Positions 53,536 to 61,991 of a DNA stretch of 64,000 nucleotides are shown here, one piece after another (within the stretch, counting starts at the first letter, position 1; the number at the start of each line of letters is the position of its first letter). The notes under the pieces are model-generated. The model made no database searches. It was not told where the DNA came from and saw only the letters and a list, made by a program, of their open reading frames with translations. Source of the DNA: an uncultured Collinsella sp. (GTDB lineage: Bacteria > Actinomycetota > Coriobacteriia > Coriobacteriales > Coriobacteriaceae); assembly GCA_959020715.1 (NCBI GenBank), contig CAUESV010000002.1, positions 124,001 to 188,000 of the forward strand. The letters are read 5' to 3'. The translations under genes and the position numbers were made by a program.

Positions 53536-54207
53536 CTATGTCTGATGCGGCAACTCCAGCATGAGGTCGCCTTGCGCCTCTTCGAGACTCGCCACCGAGA
53601 CCTTCCAGGAAAAGCCAGTGAGGCCACTGCCTAGGTTAAGCTCTGCATAGTCGTATTCTTCAATTTTGCAGCCAGGGTGTTTCTCGTCGGGTATAAGACG
53701 GCATTCGACCGGCTGCGTCCCGATGATTCGGTACTCACTCTGATATGCGTACTTGGGCGTTTTAATAACGAGATTGTGCGGGATGCCCTCAAAGATCTCG
53801 TGGATCAGTTTTGGTCCGGGGACGCCGTAGGAGATGGGACCGTGGGCGTAGATGTTTCTGTCGTCGGCGATGTGTCTGTCGGTGAGGCGCGCGAAGCTGG
53901 CGTACTGCACAATGCCGATCCACCCGTCCGCGCACCCGAACTCCTGAATCATGCGTATCGGGATTTTCACGGCGTTGTCGACGATATCGTTCTTGCGGAC
54001 CGTATACATGCAGTAGATGGGCAGGCAAGTATATCCGTAGAGACACACCCCGGGAGCCATGGAAGCCTCGAGCGGATCGCCCTGCTCACCAGGCAGGCCA
54101 TGGTAGTAGCCGGCCGCGTTCATGTAGAGGTGCCCGTTCAGTAGGTCTTCGATGTACGCCTCTTTGGGTGCGAACTTGAGTAGGTATGCGATGTCGTTGT
54201 TGGGCAT
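53536..54207 (-). CDS. Conserved hypothetical protein, possible DUF2971-like fold
   Basis: 223-aa soluble protein, not confidently recognised. The start YLLKFAPKEAYIEDLLNGHLYMNAAGYYHG with a GEQGDPLEAS motif, and the later TPKYAYQSEYRIIG, resemble DUF2971-type proteins in arrangement only. AAAGGAAACACC precedes the ATG. A partial paralogue of its first 78 residues and of its upstream region lies at 55591-55851. AT content is higher than in regions 1 and 2. Function unknown. Confidence 0.7.
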   Translation of the reverse strand: MPNNDIAYLLKFAPKEAYIEDLLNGHLYMNAAGYYHGLPGEQGDPLEASMAPGVCLYGYTCLPIYCMYTVRKNDIVDNAVKIPIRMIQEFGCADGWIGIVQYASFARLTDRHIADDRNIYAHGPISYGVPGPKLIHEIFEGIPHNLVIKTPKYAYQSEYRIIGTQPVECRLIPDEKHPGCKIEEYDYAELNLGSGLTGFSWKVSVASLEEAQGDLMLELPHQT

Positions 54208-54674
54208 GGTGTTTCCTTTCTTTGGTAGTGATATTCCGGGTCGCTTTGCGGGTCCGACTTCTCACTGCCAAGATAAGGGAATTCTCAGAACCATCGTGCC
54301 GGATTGGCGTTGATCTGCGCCGCCTGGGTGTGCTGGCTCATTGGAACGATGGTACAGGCGTGAAAAGAGTTTTTGAGAGACGTCTCCTCAAGTTGCTGGA
54401 TTCGTTGCCGGCGATTGCCCGCTATCGGGTTCCCCCTTAAAGGTATTTTACGAAGAGACTATGCTGCGGCACGCCTGGCTTGGTTTTCAGAGGCCGCCGA
54501 ATGACGGTTTCTGCGTTTTTATGGGTACAGATGGATGAGAAAATGGAGTTATTTATATGCTGGCTGTCGCGCTTGATGCCATGGATAGGATTTGCGGTCG
54601 GTAAATGCGTGCTGAGGTCATTCCCTGATCTTTTGCGTTTCCTTGCCAGCGATGAACTGAATCGCCTCCTGAAT

Positions 54675-54689
54675 TGATAACAGTTGACA
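54675..54689. promoter_or_regulatory. 15-bp imperfect palindrome, copy 1
   Basis: TGATAACAGTTGACA has dyad form TGnnAACwGTTnnCA. A 19-bp block containing it (54671-54689) recurs at 61949-61967 with one difference. It could be an operator; TTGACA within it also resembles a -35 box. Confidence 0.5.
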
Positions 54690-54722
54690 CTATGTTTAAT
54701 TTAAATGTATGAAACTCATTTG

Positions 54723-54752
54723 GCCACATAGTCAATTGGCTATGTGGCTTTA
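54723..54752. terminator. Terminator-like hairpin
   Basis: GCCACATAG (54723-54731) pairs with CTATGTGGC (54740-54748), followed by TTTATT. It lies 38 nt before the start of the next gene, so it may attenuate it. Confidence 0.75.
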
Positions 54753-54790
54753 TTGGGCTTGTTCGTTTTTTATAAGAGGGGTGGTACTTG

Positions 54791-55330
54791 ATGTGTGCTG
54801 GTTTTGAATTTCTTCAGGCCTTGTGTCCGGTTGCAACTATTTTTTTGACGGGATTTGTTACATTGCGTGACACGACACACATGCATAAGGAAGAAGCTCG
54901 TCGAAGAGAGGCGGACATGCTGTCTCAGCCATCTTCGGTTGCCGCTTGGCTCGAAGGCGATTTACGGGGCTTATCGCATATTGTTATTCGAAATGACAGC
55001 GATCTTCCTATTTATGAGGTCGTGGTTACCGTTGTTATCACCAAAGGACATGGATGTACTAAAGGAGAAGACTTAAAGGGCTGCAGTGAATATCGGAAAA
55101 AGTTCGCCCTGATTCCTCCTGGGCTCTATATTGCCGATGTCGACATGAATGGTTTTGGTGGCATGCACAGATTTCCATTGATTGAGATTGGTTTTATATG
55201 TGCAAACGGAAAGTCGTGGGTTCGCCGTGGAGATGGATCACTTGATCAAATTGACTCATCTCCCATCCTCCATTTTGAACTGGGTTTGCCCGTTGAATTT
55301 GATCCCGTCGTTCCCTACCAAATCGGATGA
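54791..55330 (+). CDS. Hypothetical protein with one N-terminal membrane segment
   Basis: 179-aa protein, not recognised. Residues about 2-24 are hydrophobic (FEFLQALCPVATIFLTGFVTL), suggesting a membrane anchor. The remainder looks like a beta-rich soluble domain (SHIVIRNDSDLPIYEVVVTVVI) that recalls small immunoglobulin-like folds. ATG 54791 follows AGAGGGGT. It has its own upstream palindrome and hairpin, so it is probably transcribed alone. Confidence 0.6.
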   Translation: MCAGFEFLQALCPVATIFLTGFVTLRDTTHMHKEEARRREADMLSQPSSVAAWLEGDLRGLSHIVIRNDSDLPIYEVVVTVVITKGHGCTKGEDLKGCSEYRKKFALIPPGLYIADVDMNGFGGMHRFPLIEIGFICANGKSWVRRGDGSLDQIDSSPILHFELGLPVEFDPVVPYQIG

Positions 55331-55590
55331 TGCAGTTTTGTTCTAACCGTTGTTGGTTCACGGTCGCTTCTAATGGGTTGGCGGGAAGTGGGATTCGGTC
55401 GGCGTCGTGCCTCGCCTTTCTCAGTGCCGCTACGGATCTCTGGCGGCACATATAACGTTTGACATGCTGGTCGGGTACCAGTTGGAGGATGGTCTGAAAA
55501 GGGGCGAGAATCTAGGATTCCGTTGATGGGCAATAAGGGATTCATGAAAGAGCCGAACATCGAATGAAATACTTACATGCGGCGCGATGG

Positions 55591-55851
55591 CTATTGATTT
55601 AAGTTGCAATGTCGGTAGTTGTTGACGGTGCCGTTCTTGCGGACCGTATAGGTGCAGTAAATGGGCATACGGTAATTGCCGTAGATGCATGCCCCGGGAA
55701 CTACGGACGCTTCGAGCGGGTCGCCCTGTTCACCGGACTGTCCATGATAGTGGCCGGCCGCGTTCATATAGAGATGCCCGTTCAGCAGGTCATCGATGTA
55801 CGCCTCCATTGGGGTGAACTTTAGTAGGTAGACGTTGTCGTTGTTGGGCAT
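55591..55851 (-). pseudogene. 3'-truncated paralogue of the gene at 53536
   Basis: The 86-aa product MPNNDNVYLLKFTPMEAYIDD... matches the first 78 residues of the 53536 protein at roughly three of four positions and ends after VRKNGTVNN with an unrelated tail. The upstream bases also match. It is a partial duplication; whether the short product is made is unknown. Confidence 0.75.
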
Positions 55852-56142
55852 GGTGCTTCCTTTCATGGGTAGTGATGTCCCGGGTTGCTTTGCGCGTCCG
55901 GGTTGCTTGCCGCCAAAGTAAGGGCGCCTGGCGGGGCCTTCGTGCCGGGAGTGGTGTGTGGCGTTTGCTTGGGTTGTGCTATTTCGAGATGACTGGGGGT
56001 CAAGAAGTTTAGGCCCGCGTCAACTCCATTTGTCATGTCCACAAAACCGTTGGCGTTTGGTGTTAGCATCCCTAGTATTCGCCTTGCTAGGGACGTTTTT
56101 TATTGCCACAGGTATGGTTGTTGCTCTATTAGGGGGATTCCA

Positions 56143-57081
56143 TTGTCAGATCTAGTCCATGTTTTGCCGTTCAAATCGGTGAGTGACGAAGCTCAGAAAG
56201 CGCTCTCAAAGATTGAGTATCTCGAGGGCGATTCTGTAACCAAAGTGAAAGAGTATGACGACGTTGTGCGGTTACTTTGGGAGGTTAACCAACTGTATGA
56301 ACAGTTTCGATGGAACTATGGTGAACTGAGGCGCTTGGTTCCGTGCGATCAGTTTGACTTCCTACCCGACGGCTTTGCCAATGGGGGTTTTGGCGAGAGG
56401 ACTGTTGTTAACGCTGCCTTTGGAAATTATGTTTCCGCAGCCCGTGGTCTTGTCGATAGAATGCAGGCAGTTATGCGGATGTATGACCGAGGTTCAAATA
56501 AAGAACTATATAAAGACTATTGGGAACTACCTTCTTCTTGGTATGACCAAGGTGGCCTCTACGTTTTTATGTATGAGATTCGAAATCCAGTTCAGCATGG
56601 TCAAACCGTTGTTTCGCTTGTCAGGGAAAATGGTGTGACTAGGGTCAGATTTGATCTTGATCAAATTGTTGATATGCGCGAATACTATACCTCGCCAAAA
56701 CTTCGCGCCTTTCTAAACAAGACAATTTCGAAAATCAAAGACCATGATTCATCCGATTGTCCGTATCTTTGTTTTCGTTATACAAACATGAGGTACAACG
56801 AACTTGTTATTGAGTTATTCTGTCATTTCCTGAAATGTGCTGAGCCTAGAGTGCGCGCCGCTCGCAAGGATATGCATAGTTTGCTATTACAACACAGCAA
56901 AGCAGTCGGCAAGCTGGGCGGCTCTTCCTTTGTTGCATATGTTGTTGGCGATATGACCCATGTTTATGATGAAGTTGATGTTGATCAGGTTAAGCAATTA
57001 AAAGATATACACCGAAAGGCGCGGAAGCATCTAAAGGATGCTCAAAATGCAATTGCGGCTGAGCGAAGGTTAATTCGCTAG
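56143..57081 (+). CDS. Hypothetical protein with a HEPN-like RNxxxH motif
   Basis: 312-aa predicted helical protein starting at TTG 56143, which has AGGGGGAT at the right distance; the frame continues back to 56035 without a ribosome site. MYEIRNPVQHGQ places R147-N148-x3-H152, the pattern of HEPN-type RNases or nucleotide-binding proteins. The rest (FENKTISKIKDH-like helices, Cys and Tyr-rich middle, Lys/Arg-rich C-terminus) is not recognised. Neighbours are unknown genes and an Abi-like gene, so a stress or defence function is possible but unproven. Confidence 0.6.
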   Translation: MSDLVHVLPFKSVSDEAQKALSKIEYLEGDSVTKVKEYDDVVRLLWEVNQLYEQFRWNYGELRRLVPCDQFDFLPDGFANGGFGERTVVNAAFGNYVSAARGLVDRMQAVMRMYDRGSNKELYKDYWELPSSWYDQGGLYVFMYEIRNPVQHGQTVVSLVRENGVTRVRFDLDQIVDMREYYTSPKLRAFLNKTISKIKDHDSSDCPYLCFRYTNMRYNELVIELFCHFLKCAEPRVRAARKDMHSLLLQHSKAVGKLGGSSFVAYVVGDMTHVYDEVDVDQVKQLKDIHRKARKHLKDAQNAIAAERRLIR

Positions 57082-57093
57082 AGAAGACCACAC

Positions 57094-57822
57094 TCATGTT
57101 TCGAAGTCTTTCTTTCTTAGTCGACCGAGATGTCGATCGAGTTCGTACAAGGCGTCAATATAGACTTGGGCTGAGTTGCGGATATCGCACATATCCAGGC
57201 AACATCTTTCAAAATGTAGCTTGCCATTTTCTGTTTTATTTCGGCGGCAGGTCATTAGTGCAATTTCGTTGTCCTCGACACTGTCGGTTTCTTTGAATCC
57301 TTTTGGTGTGATGCGATAGATCACTCTGCCCGGATATGAGTCGAGAAGGCTTTTCCGTCGCATATCAATACAAATTCGTCCTTCTGGACCAAAGCCGTAT
57401 TCTTCATGCCTCGTCGAATTTAAGGGGTGTGCAATTACGATTGAGCGAACCGCCTCAAGATAATTACGCGCCTCTGTGAGTTCATTCTGTCTTGAGAACT
57501 CGAATTTGGTTCTAATTACTTCTTTCAAGCAGGCGTAATTAATCTGCCAGTATGCATCTTTAATCCAGGTGGCAAGTGCTACCAGAAATACAGTGTCCTT
57601 AATGTTGGGAGTAAATCCGTCTTTGATGACAGCATTGAAGTCCTGAATGCTGTAGTTGGCCTTAAGAATAAGATCAGACATTAATTCATGGTGATCTGGG
57701 TCTTTCCAGGGCCACTTCTTGCGAATGCCACCTTTGCCTTCGCCCAGACCGTCCGTGGACTTTAGAGGCTCGATTGATTGCACGTTGTTCCCGTCTACTT
57801 GAGTTTCGCTTGGGCTCCTCAT
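57094..57822 (-). CDS. Hypothetical protein
   Basis: 242-aa protein, not recognised. An acidic, Gly-rich first 35 residues precede a helical region (HHELMSDLILKANYSIQDFNAVIKDG) and a hydrophobic stretch (TVFLVALATWIKDAYWQINYACL) that is probably buried rather than membrane-spanning. A C-terminal Cys-rich part (MTCRRNK ... ERCCLDMCDIRN) and a final helix follow. Converges with the HEPN-like gene, 12 nt apart. No clear ribosome site at the first ATG; a later start is possible. Confidence 0.5.
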   Translation of the reverse strand: MRSPSETQVDGNNVQSIEPLKSTDGLGEGKGGIRKKWPWKDPDHHELMSDLILKANYSIQDFNAVIKDGFTPNIKDTVFLVALATWIKDAYWQINYACLKEVIRTKFEFSRQNELTEARNYLEAVRSIVIAHPLNSTRHEEYGFGPEGRICIDMRRKSLLDSYPGRVIYRITPKGFKETDSVEDNEIALMTCRRNKTENGKLHFERCCLDMCDIRNSAQVYIDALYELDRHLGRLRKKDFET

Positions 57823-57942
57823 CGTTGTACGTTGTTAATTATCTTAATGATTCGACGGCAAAGCGAGGGGTTGGGTCACATTTTCTGGTACTGTCAAGTT
57901 TCTTTCGCAAATTGATTTAGCCGTCCTCGGCCCCGTCCTCTT

Positions 57943-58540
57943 CTAGCCCTCCGCTTTTCCCTTCAGCTCGTCCATCTCCTCCAGTTTGGACATGTCCAGG
58001 TACCTCCTCTTGCCCCATTCGTGCTTCGCTATGTAATTCAGCCTCGCCGACACCAGCATGACGGCCGAGTTGCCGTCCGGGTAGGTCCCGTCGGCCTCGT
58101 CCTCCTGATCTCGCGGTCGATGTGCTCGATCCCGTCGTTCGTCCTGATCCGGCGCCAGTGCTCCGGCGGGAATTCCGTGTAGGCAAACGTCTCGGCGAAT
58201 CCGTCGCGCACCGTCTTCGCGGTGGACACCGGCGCCCCACCAGAGGAGCTCGGAGACGTCCTCGATCCTCCTGGTTGAGACGCCCGCCAGGTATATCTCG
58301 ACGATGGCCTCCTCGACTGAGGTCTCGCGCCTGCGGTAGCGCTCGATGGCAGCCGTTCGGAAGGTCGCGCCGCGGAGTTTCGGCACGCCGAGCTCGACTT
58401 CCCCTGCCCCGGTGACGAGCTTCCTCGCGTAGTGGCCGCTGCGGTAGACCTCCCGGCCCGCCGCCCTCTCGTAGCGTTCGGCCCCGACGGGCTCGGACGA
58501 CTCCTCGTCGACTGATACGATGTTCGCATATACTGCCCGT
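57943..58540 (-). pseudogene. IS256-family transposase remnant, frameshifted and internally shortened
   Basis: Reading the minus strand in pieces gives an IS256 (mutator-type) N-terminal part: GREVYRSGHYARKLVTGAG, VELGVPKLRGATFRTAAIERYRRRETSVEEAIVEIYLAGVSTRR. After a frameshift near LLWW comes KTVRDGFAETFAYTEFPPEHWRRIRTNDGIEHIDREIRR, and after a second shift PDGNSAVMLVSARLNYIAKHEWGKRRYLDM. Roughly half of a 400-aa transposase is present and the central catalytic part is missing. It marks past insertion and decay; terminal repeats were not found. Confidence 0.85.
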
Positions 58541-59097
58541 GCCCCTTTCGTCGATGGTTTATTGTCTAGTCGCCAGAAATCATATGAAGACGCGTGGACC
58601 GTGTCCCTCTATGTGTTTGTCAATTTGTGAAAGAAATGATGCGTCTCTTCCTTATACGCAACTACTTTCCCCATGGGTTATTAAGACTGCCCAAGACGGA
58701 TTGTTGGTCGCCGGAGATTGGTTTGCCCAACTGCGCTTGAGGCCCTTGGTGCGGATTTCCCAGTCGCCCTACAACGCTCTTGCAATGAGTGTTGTGGTGG
58801 TCATTGCCCAAACGTTTCTGGCAATCTATGCGCTGTTTAGGAACATGAACTACTACGACATGAACGCATAGTTTCTTGAGAACTTATTCAACGCCTTTAA
58901 GGGCGCGGCGTTGAGGCTGTCCGCGGCAATCTTGGGCGAGCGCGTGATACATGTGCTGTGCAGGAAGAAGGGGAGTGACGATGAGATGTTCTGAATATCA
59001 GGCCGTTAGGTACTGCAATCCCTCCACGTTGTTGGCCGTATCAATGTGGGCGTTATATATCATGGACTTGGTGTCGGTATGAATAGGGTGAGACAAA
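58541..59097. other. Intergenic region with a doubtful degenerate frame
   Basis: A + frame from ATG 58556 to TAG 58871 continues without another stop to TGA at 58990. Its product has one hydrophobic helix (AMSVVVVIAQTFLAIYALF) and is not recognised. It could be a decayed gene left by the transposon. No other structure was seen. Confidence 0.35.
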
Positions 59098-59895
59098 GTG
59101 GACGAGCTTTCCAAAGAAATTGCATCTCTGCCATCTGATGTATTGAGCAAAGCATATGATGATGCTCTGCACCCTGTGCTCTCATCGGTCGGAGACACTC
59201 TGAGTTTAGTTCCCAGAACCGTTGGCGTATTGCTTGGCCCCTGGAAGAAATGGGTGTTTAACGGCGAGAGCAATATTGAGAAGGCGATTCGGCAAATCGA
59301 AGAAAAGATGGAAGACGTCCCGGAGGACTGCTTCTGTGAGCTTGCACCGAATGTTGTGGTGCCGGCTATTCAGCAACTGTCATATTCGTACGACAGTCAG
59401 GACCTAAGGGGCCTGTACGTTAATTTACTCGCGTCCTCTATGGATAAAAGGGTTTCTTCTCTCGTCCATCCGAGTTTTGTTAGCATAATCGGACAGTTGA
59501 CTCCCGATGAAGCCAAAATGATGTCGTGGCTTTCTAAAGGGCTTGGTAAAGATCATATTCCGGTTATTGACTTACGCGTTGTAGAAGACGATGACATGCC
59601 AATTAAAGCTCGGTGGCGAGTGCTTTGCGAAAATTATACGAACGTATTCGATGCCATCGTTCAATGTCCCGAGAATGTGCCTTTGTATTTGAATAATTTG
59701 GAGCGACTGAAACTGTTAAGCGGAGAAACGTACTGTTACGAGGGAGAAGACGATTATCTTGGGATTGAGGATTCTGATAGGATCCGAAATATAAAGAAGG
59801 ATAATACGCCTTCTGATGGATGGCGGTTTGATTGCGTACATCATGTTTTTAGGCTAACACCGTTCGGGAAGCTATTTATTAAGTGCTGCGTCTAG
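59098..59895 (+). CDS. DUF4393 / Abi-alpha-like protein
   Basis: 265-aa protein. The N-terminal amphipathic region (SSVGDTLSLVPRTVGVLLGPWKKWV), the EKAIRQIEEKMEDVPEDCFCELAPNVVVPAIQQLSYSYDSQDLRGLYVNLLASSMD segment and VHPSFVSIIGQLTPDEAKM fit the DUF4393 (abortive infection alpha) pattern. A GTG start with GGGTGAG upstream. Homologues have been linked to phage abortive infection, but many are only annotated by similarity. The 60 C-terminal residues are variable. Confidence 0.75.
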   Translation: MDELSKEIASLPSDVLSKAYDDALHPVLSSVGDTLSLVPRTVGVLLGPWKKWVFNGESNIEKAIRQIEEKMEDVPEDCFCELAPNVVVPAIQQLSYSYDSQDLRGLYVNLLASSMDKRVSSLVHPSFVSIIGQLTPDEAKMMSWLSKGLGKDHIPVIDLRVVEDDDMPIKARWRVLCENYTNVFDAIVQCPENVPLYLNNLERLKLLSGETYCYEGEDDYLGIEDSDRIRNIKKDNTPSDGWRFDCVHHVFRLTPFGKLFIKCCV

Positions 59896-60147
59896 TCTTC
59901 TCGGCTTTGCTGATGCGATTCGATTCAAGGCAGCATGCTAAAGGGCGAATGCGTTAGCCAAATTCAATGGGAGTACCTTCTTTTGCTAAGCATTTAGTCT
60001 TTTAAGATCCCGACTGTCACCCTAGGGGCTTTCCTTTGTTTCTAAATTGGCGTCAATTTCCTTAAATACCTTATAGTCTGGGAAGGCTGCCCACAATTCG
60101 CCCTCGCTTTAGTTTACGGTGATGGGTCCAAATGATAAGGAGTGCAT

Positions 60148-61773
60148 ATGAACGAAGCAGTTTCAAAGGTTTTAGCCAAGTTGGGCCTCGGCGCTGATCC
60201 GTTCAAGCAGGAGAAGGTAATCGAATTAGTCAAGAATCCTCTTTCCGGAGCATGGGTTACCGTCTATTCGCACCATGACGCTGCTGATGGAAGGCCTTCC
60301 GTTTTTGCATGTTTTGCCGACCTTACACGAAAGCAGGAGATCCTTGCAGGTGATGATTGGTTGAAGCATGCCTCCAGTTTCTCACCAGGCTTCTGCGTAT
60401 GTGCAGATGGCATCACTTATCATGACGGACGCGATGAGGGCTATGACTTTATTGTTGCCGAGCAGTATTTCTATCCGCTCGACCAAGCGCAGATTCTGGT
60501 CAACCAGGAATTTGTCATGCTGTTTGAGCTCTACCGCGGCGATGACGGTTGCTACTATAGCGTCGACAAGTGCGGCGAGAGAGAAAAAGTCGTCGACTTT
60601 GCTGGAGACGAGGTGCGTGTCAGGACCAAATATATACTGCGCTTTATTGCAGCTAAGCAATGCCTCTTCGTCTACTTTGTGGACGCGCGGCTGGCATCTT
60701 CGTCCAGCTTTCCTTTGGGGAGCACTGAGTGCATTGCGGAGAGTGATGAAGTCGGAGGAAACTACCATATCGGACAGTGGTACACGAGCGATATTTATGA
60801 ATGCTATCTGCTGTCGATGCTCTACGCTCGAAGCTTTATCGAGCCCGGCGACGTCGAGACTTGTGGCGTATGGCCGTACGATGAGAAAAAAGAACTGTAC
60901 CCTGAGTTCGTCATCGGCGAACGGCCTGACGGCTCGCTCGTTCGATACACATGTGACCCGAATAAGCTTGGCACCTACTTTGATAAGGAGCCTCGCGCCC
61001 CACATTACTTAACCCCCGTTTTCTTTAAGCCCGCTGTACTCGATAAGTACAGGAGCAGCCCTCACTTCGATGTCAGCGAGCGTCACATTTCATGCGGGAG
61101 CCAGTGGAGGTTCGAGATTGACAATGTCGACCCGGACAGAGTTATGGCGTATCTCGGCGATTTGGGACGCGATCTTCCCGAGAGTGAGCGCACCCATTTC
61201 CTTTCTTTCGAGATGTCACCCGTTGACCAGCGCATTTCTGATGAGGTATTCAAGACGGATTTGCTTAATATGTGGGTTAAGGATCCGTCAGGCCCCATTT
61301 CCATGCTTATGCGAGCGCGCATGGAGCTTGATAAAGCGTGGAAGAAGCGGTTTGGCTCGGCGTTGTTCAGACCTTTCCACCGTGCTGACGAAGGCATTCT
61401 TGAACAAATTCACATTCCATCTGGCAATGGCGAGCCTGAATTTGAGGCCGTGACTATGGCCCTCACGAGAGCCCTCGTTGACTACATCGATGAAAGCTCT
61501 CTAAAGGGCGCTGATGCGAAGGGTAGTATTAACAAGCTGGAGGTCTTTCTTAGTGCGAATGACGTCGTGGCTGACATCAAGCCCCTCCGTGACCTCCAGA
61601 GGCTCCGATCAGCGGGGGCAGCACACGGCAAGGGCTCAAATTACGATAAGCTCCACGGCGATGTGGTCACCGAAGATCATAGGGAAGATTCGAAAAGACT
61701 TATTGCTCGGCTCACGACCATGCTGAACGAGTTGACTGAGTCTTTACAATCCGTCGACTGTCACGAGGAATAA
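60148..61773 (+). CDS. Large hypothetical protein with a C-terminal HEPN-like RxxxxxH motif
   Basis: 541-aa protein, not recognised. Mixed alpha/beta over the first 350 residues. The C-terminal part (from about residue 400) is helical, with LRSAGAAHGKG giving R487 and H493 (R-x5-H), reminiscent of HEPN or ApeA-like C-terminal domains. ATG 60148 follows AAGGAG; the GTG at 60142 overlaps it. Cysteines are scattered without a zinc motif. The preceding 252 bases hold no gene. Possible defence protein by neighbourhood only. Confidence 0.65.
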   Translation: MNEAVSKVLAKLGLGADPFKQEKVIELVKNPLSGAWVTVYSHHDAADGRPSVFACFADLTRKQEILAGDDWLKHASSFSPGFCVCADGITYHDGRDEGYDFIVAEQYFYPLDQAQILVNQEFVMLFELYRGDDGCYYSVDKCGEREKVVDFAGDEVRVRTKYILRFIAAKQCLFVYFVDARLASSSSFPLGSTECIAESDEVGGNYHIGQWYTSDIYECYLLSMLYARSFIEPGDVETCGVWPYDEKKELYPEFVIGERPDGSLVRYTCDPNKLGTYFDKEPRAPHYLTPVFFKPAVLDKYRSSPHFDVSERHISCGSQWRFEIDNVDPDRVMAYLGDLGRDLPESERTHFLSFEMSPVDQRISDEVFKTDLLNMWVKDPSGPISMLMRARMELDKAWKKRFGSALFRPFHRADEGILEQIHIPSGNGEPEFEAVTMALTRALVDYIDESSLKGADAKGSINKLEVFLSANDVVADIKPLRDLQRLRSAGAAHGKGSNYDKLHGDVVTEDHREDSKRLIARLTTMLNELTESLQSVDCHEE

Positions 61774-61952
61774 TTCTAGGGTGTTGGGCTGTCATACGAT
61801 GAGGGAAATACGTTTGTCGTTGTTTGCGGATCTAGACGTTCATGCGTCAAGACCTTCAGATTGACGATGTCTTCGCCTTTGTTGCTGTGCAGGTGTTTCT
61901 ACGCGAGTCATAGGTGAGTCACGTCCTCCTGAAGGGTAGTATCACCTAGAAT

Positions 61953-61967
61953 TGATAACTGTTGACA
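61953..61967. promoter_or_regulatory. 15-bp imperfect palindrome, copy 2
   Basis: TGATAACTGTTGACA, same as 54675-54689 except for the centre base. It ends 24 nt before the ATG at 61992, too close for its TTGACA to be a -35 box for a leader with ribosome site. Confidence 0.5.
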
Positions 61968-61991
61968 GCAGCGTTTGTCCAAGGACTTCAA

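Larger units (their letters stand above)
54208..54790. other. Intergenic region with duplicated upstream sequence and a regulatory palindrome
   Basis: 54208-54280 resembles 55852-55925 (upstream of the truncated paralogue). Small open frames here lack ribosome sites and recognisable products. TGATAACAGTTGACA at 54675-54689 and a hairpin terminator at 54723 precede the next gene. Confidence 0.6.

Noticed and set aside
54186..54677. Small open frames of 84 and 65 codons between the genes at 53536 and 54791
   Set aside because: One overlaps the start of the 53536 gene, neither has a ribosome site, and part of the region is duplicated non-coding upstream sequence.
55194..55690. Overlapping minus-strand frames of 81-86 codons
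   Set aside because: They overlap the end of the 54791 gene or the truncated paralogue in other frames and have no coding signature.
61962..61967. TTGACA as a promoter -35 element
   Set aside because: A -10 box 17 bp downstream would overlap the ribosome site of the gene starting at 61992, and no TATAAT-like sequence is there. The block is kept only as a possible operator.
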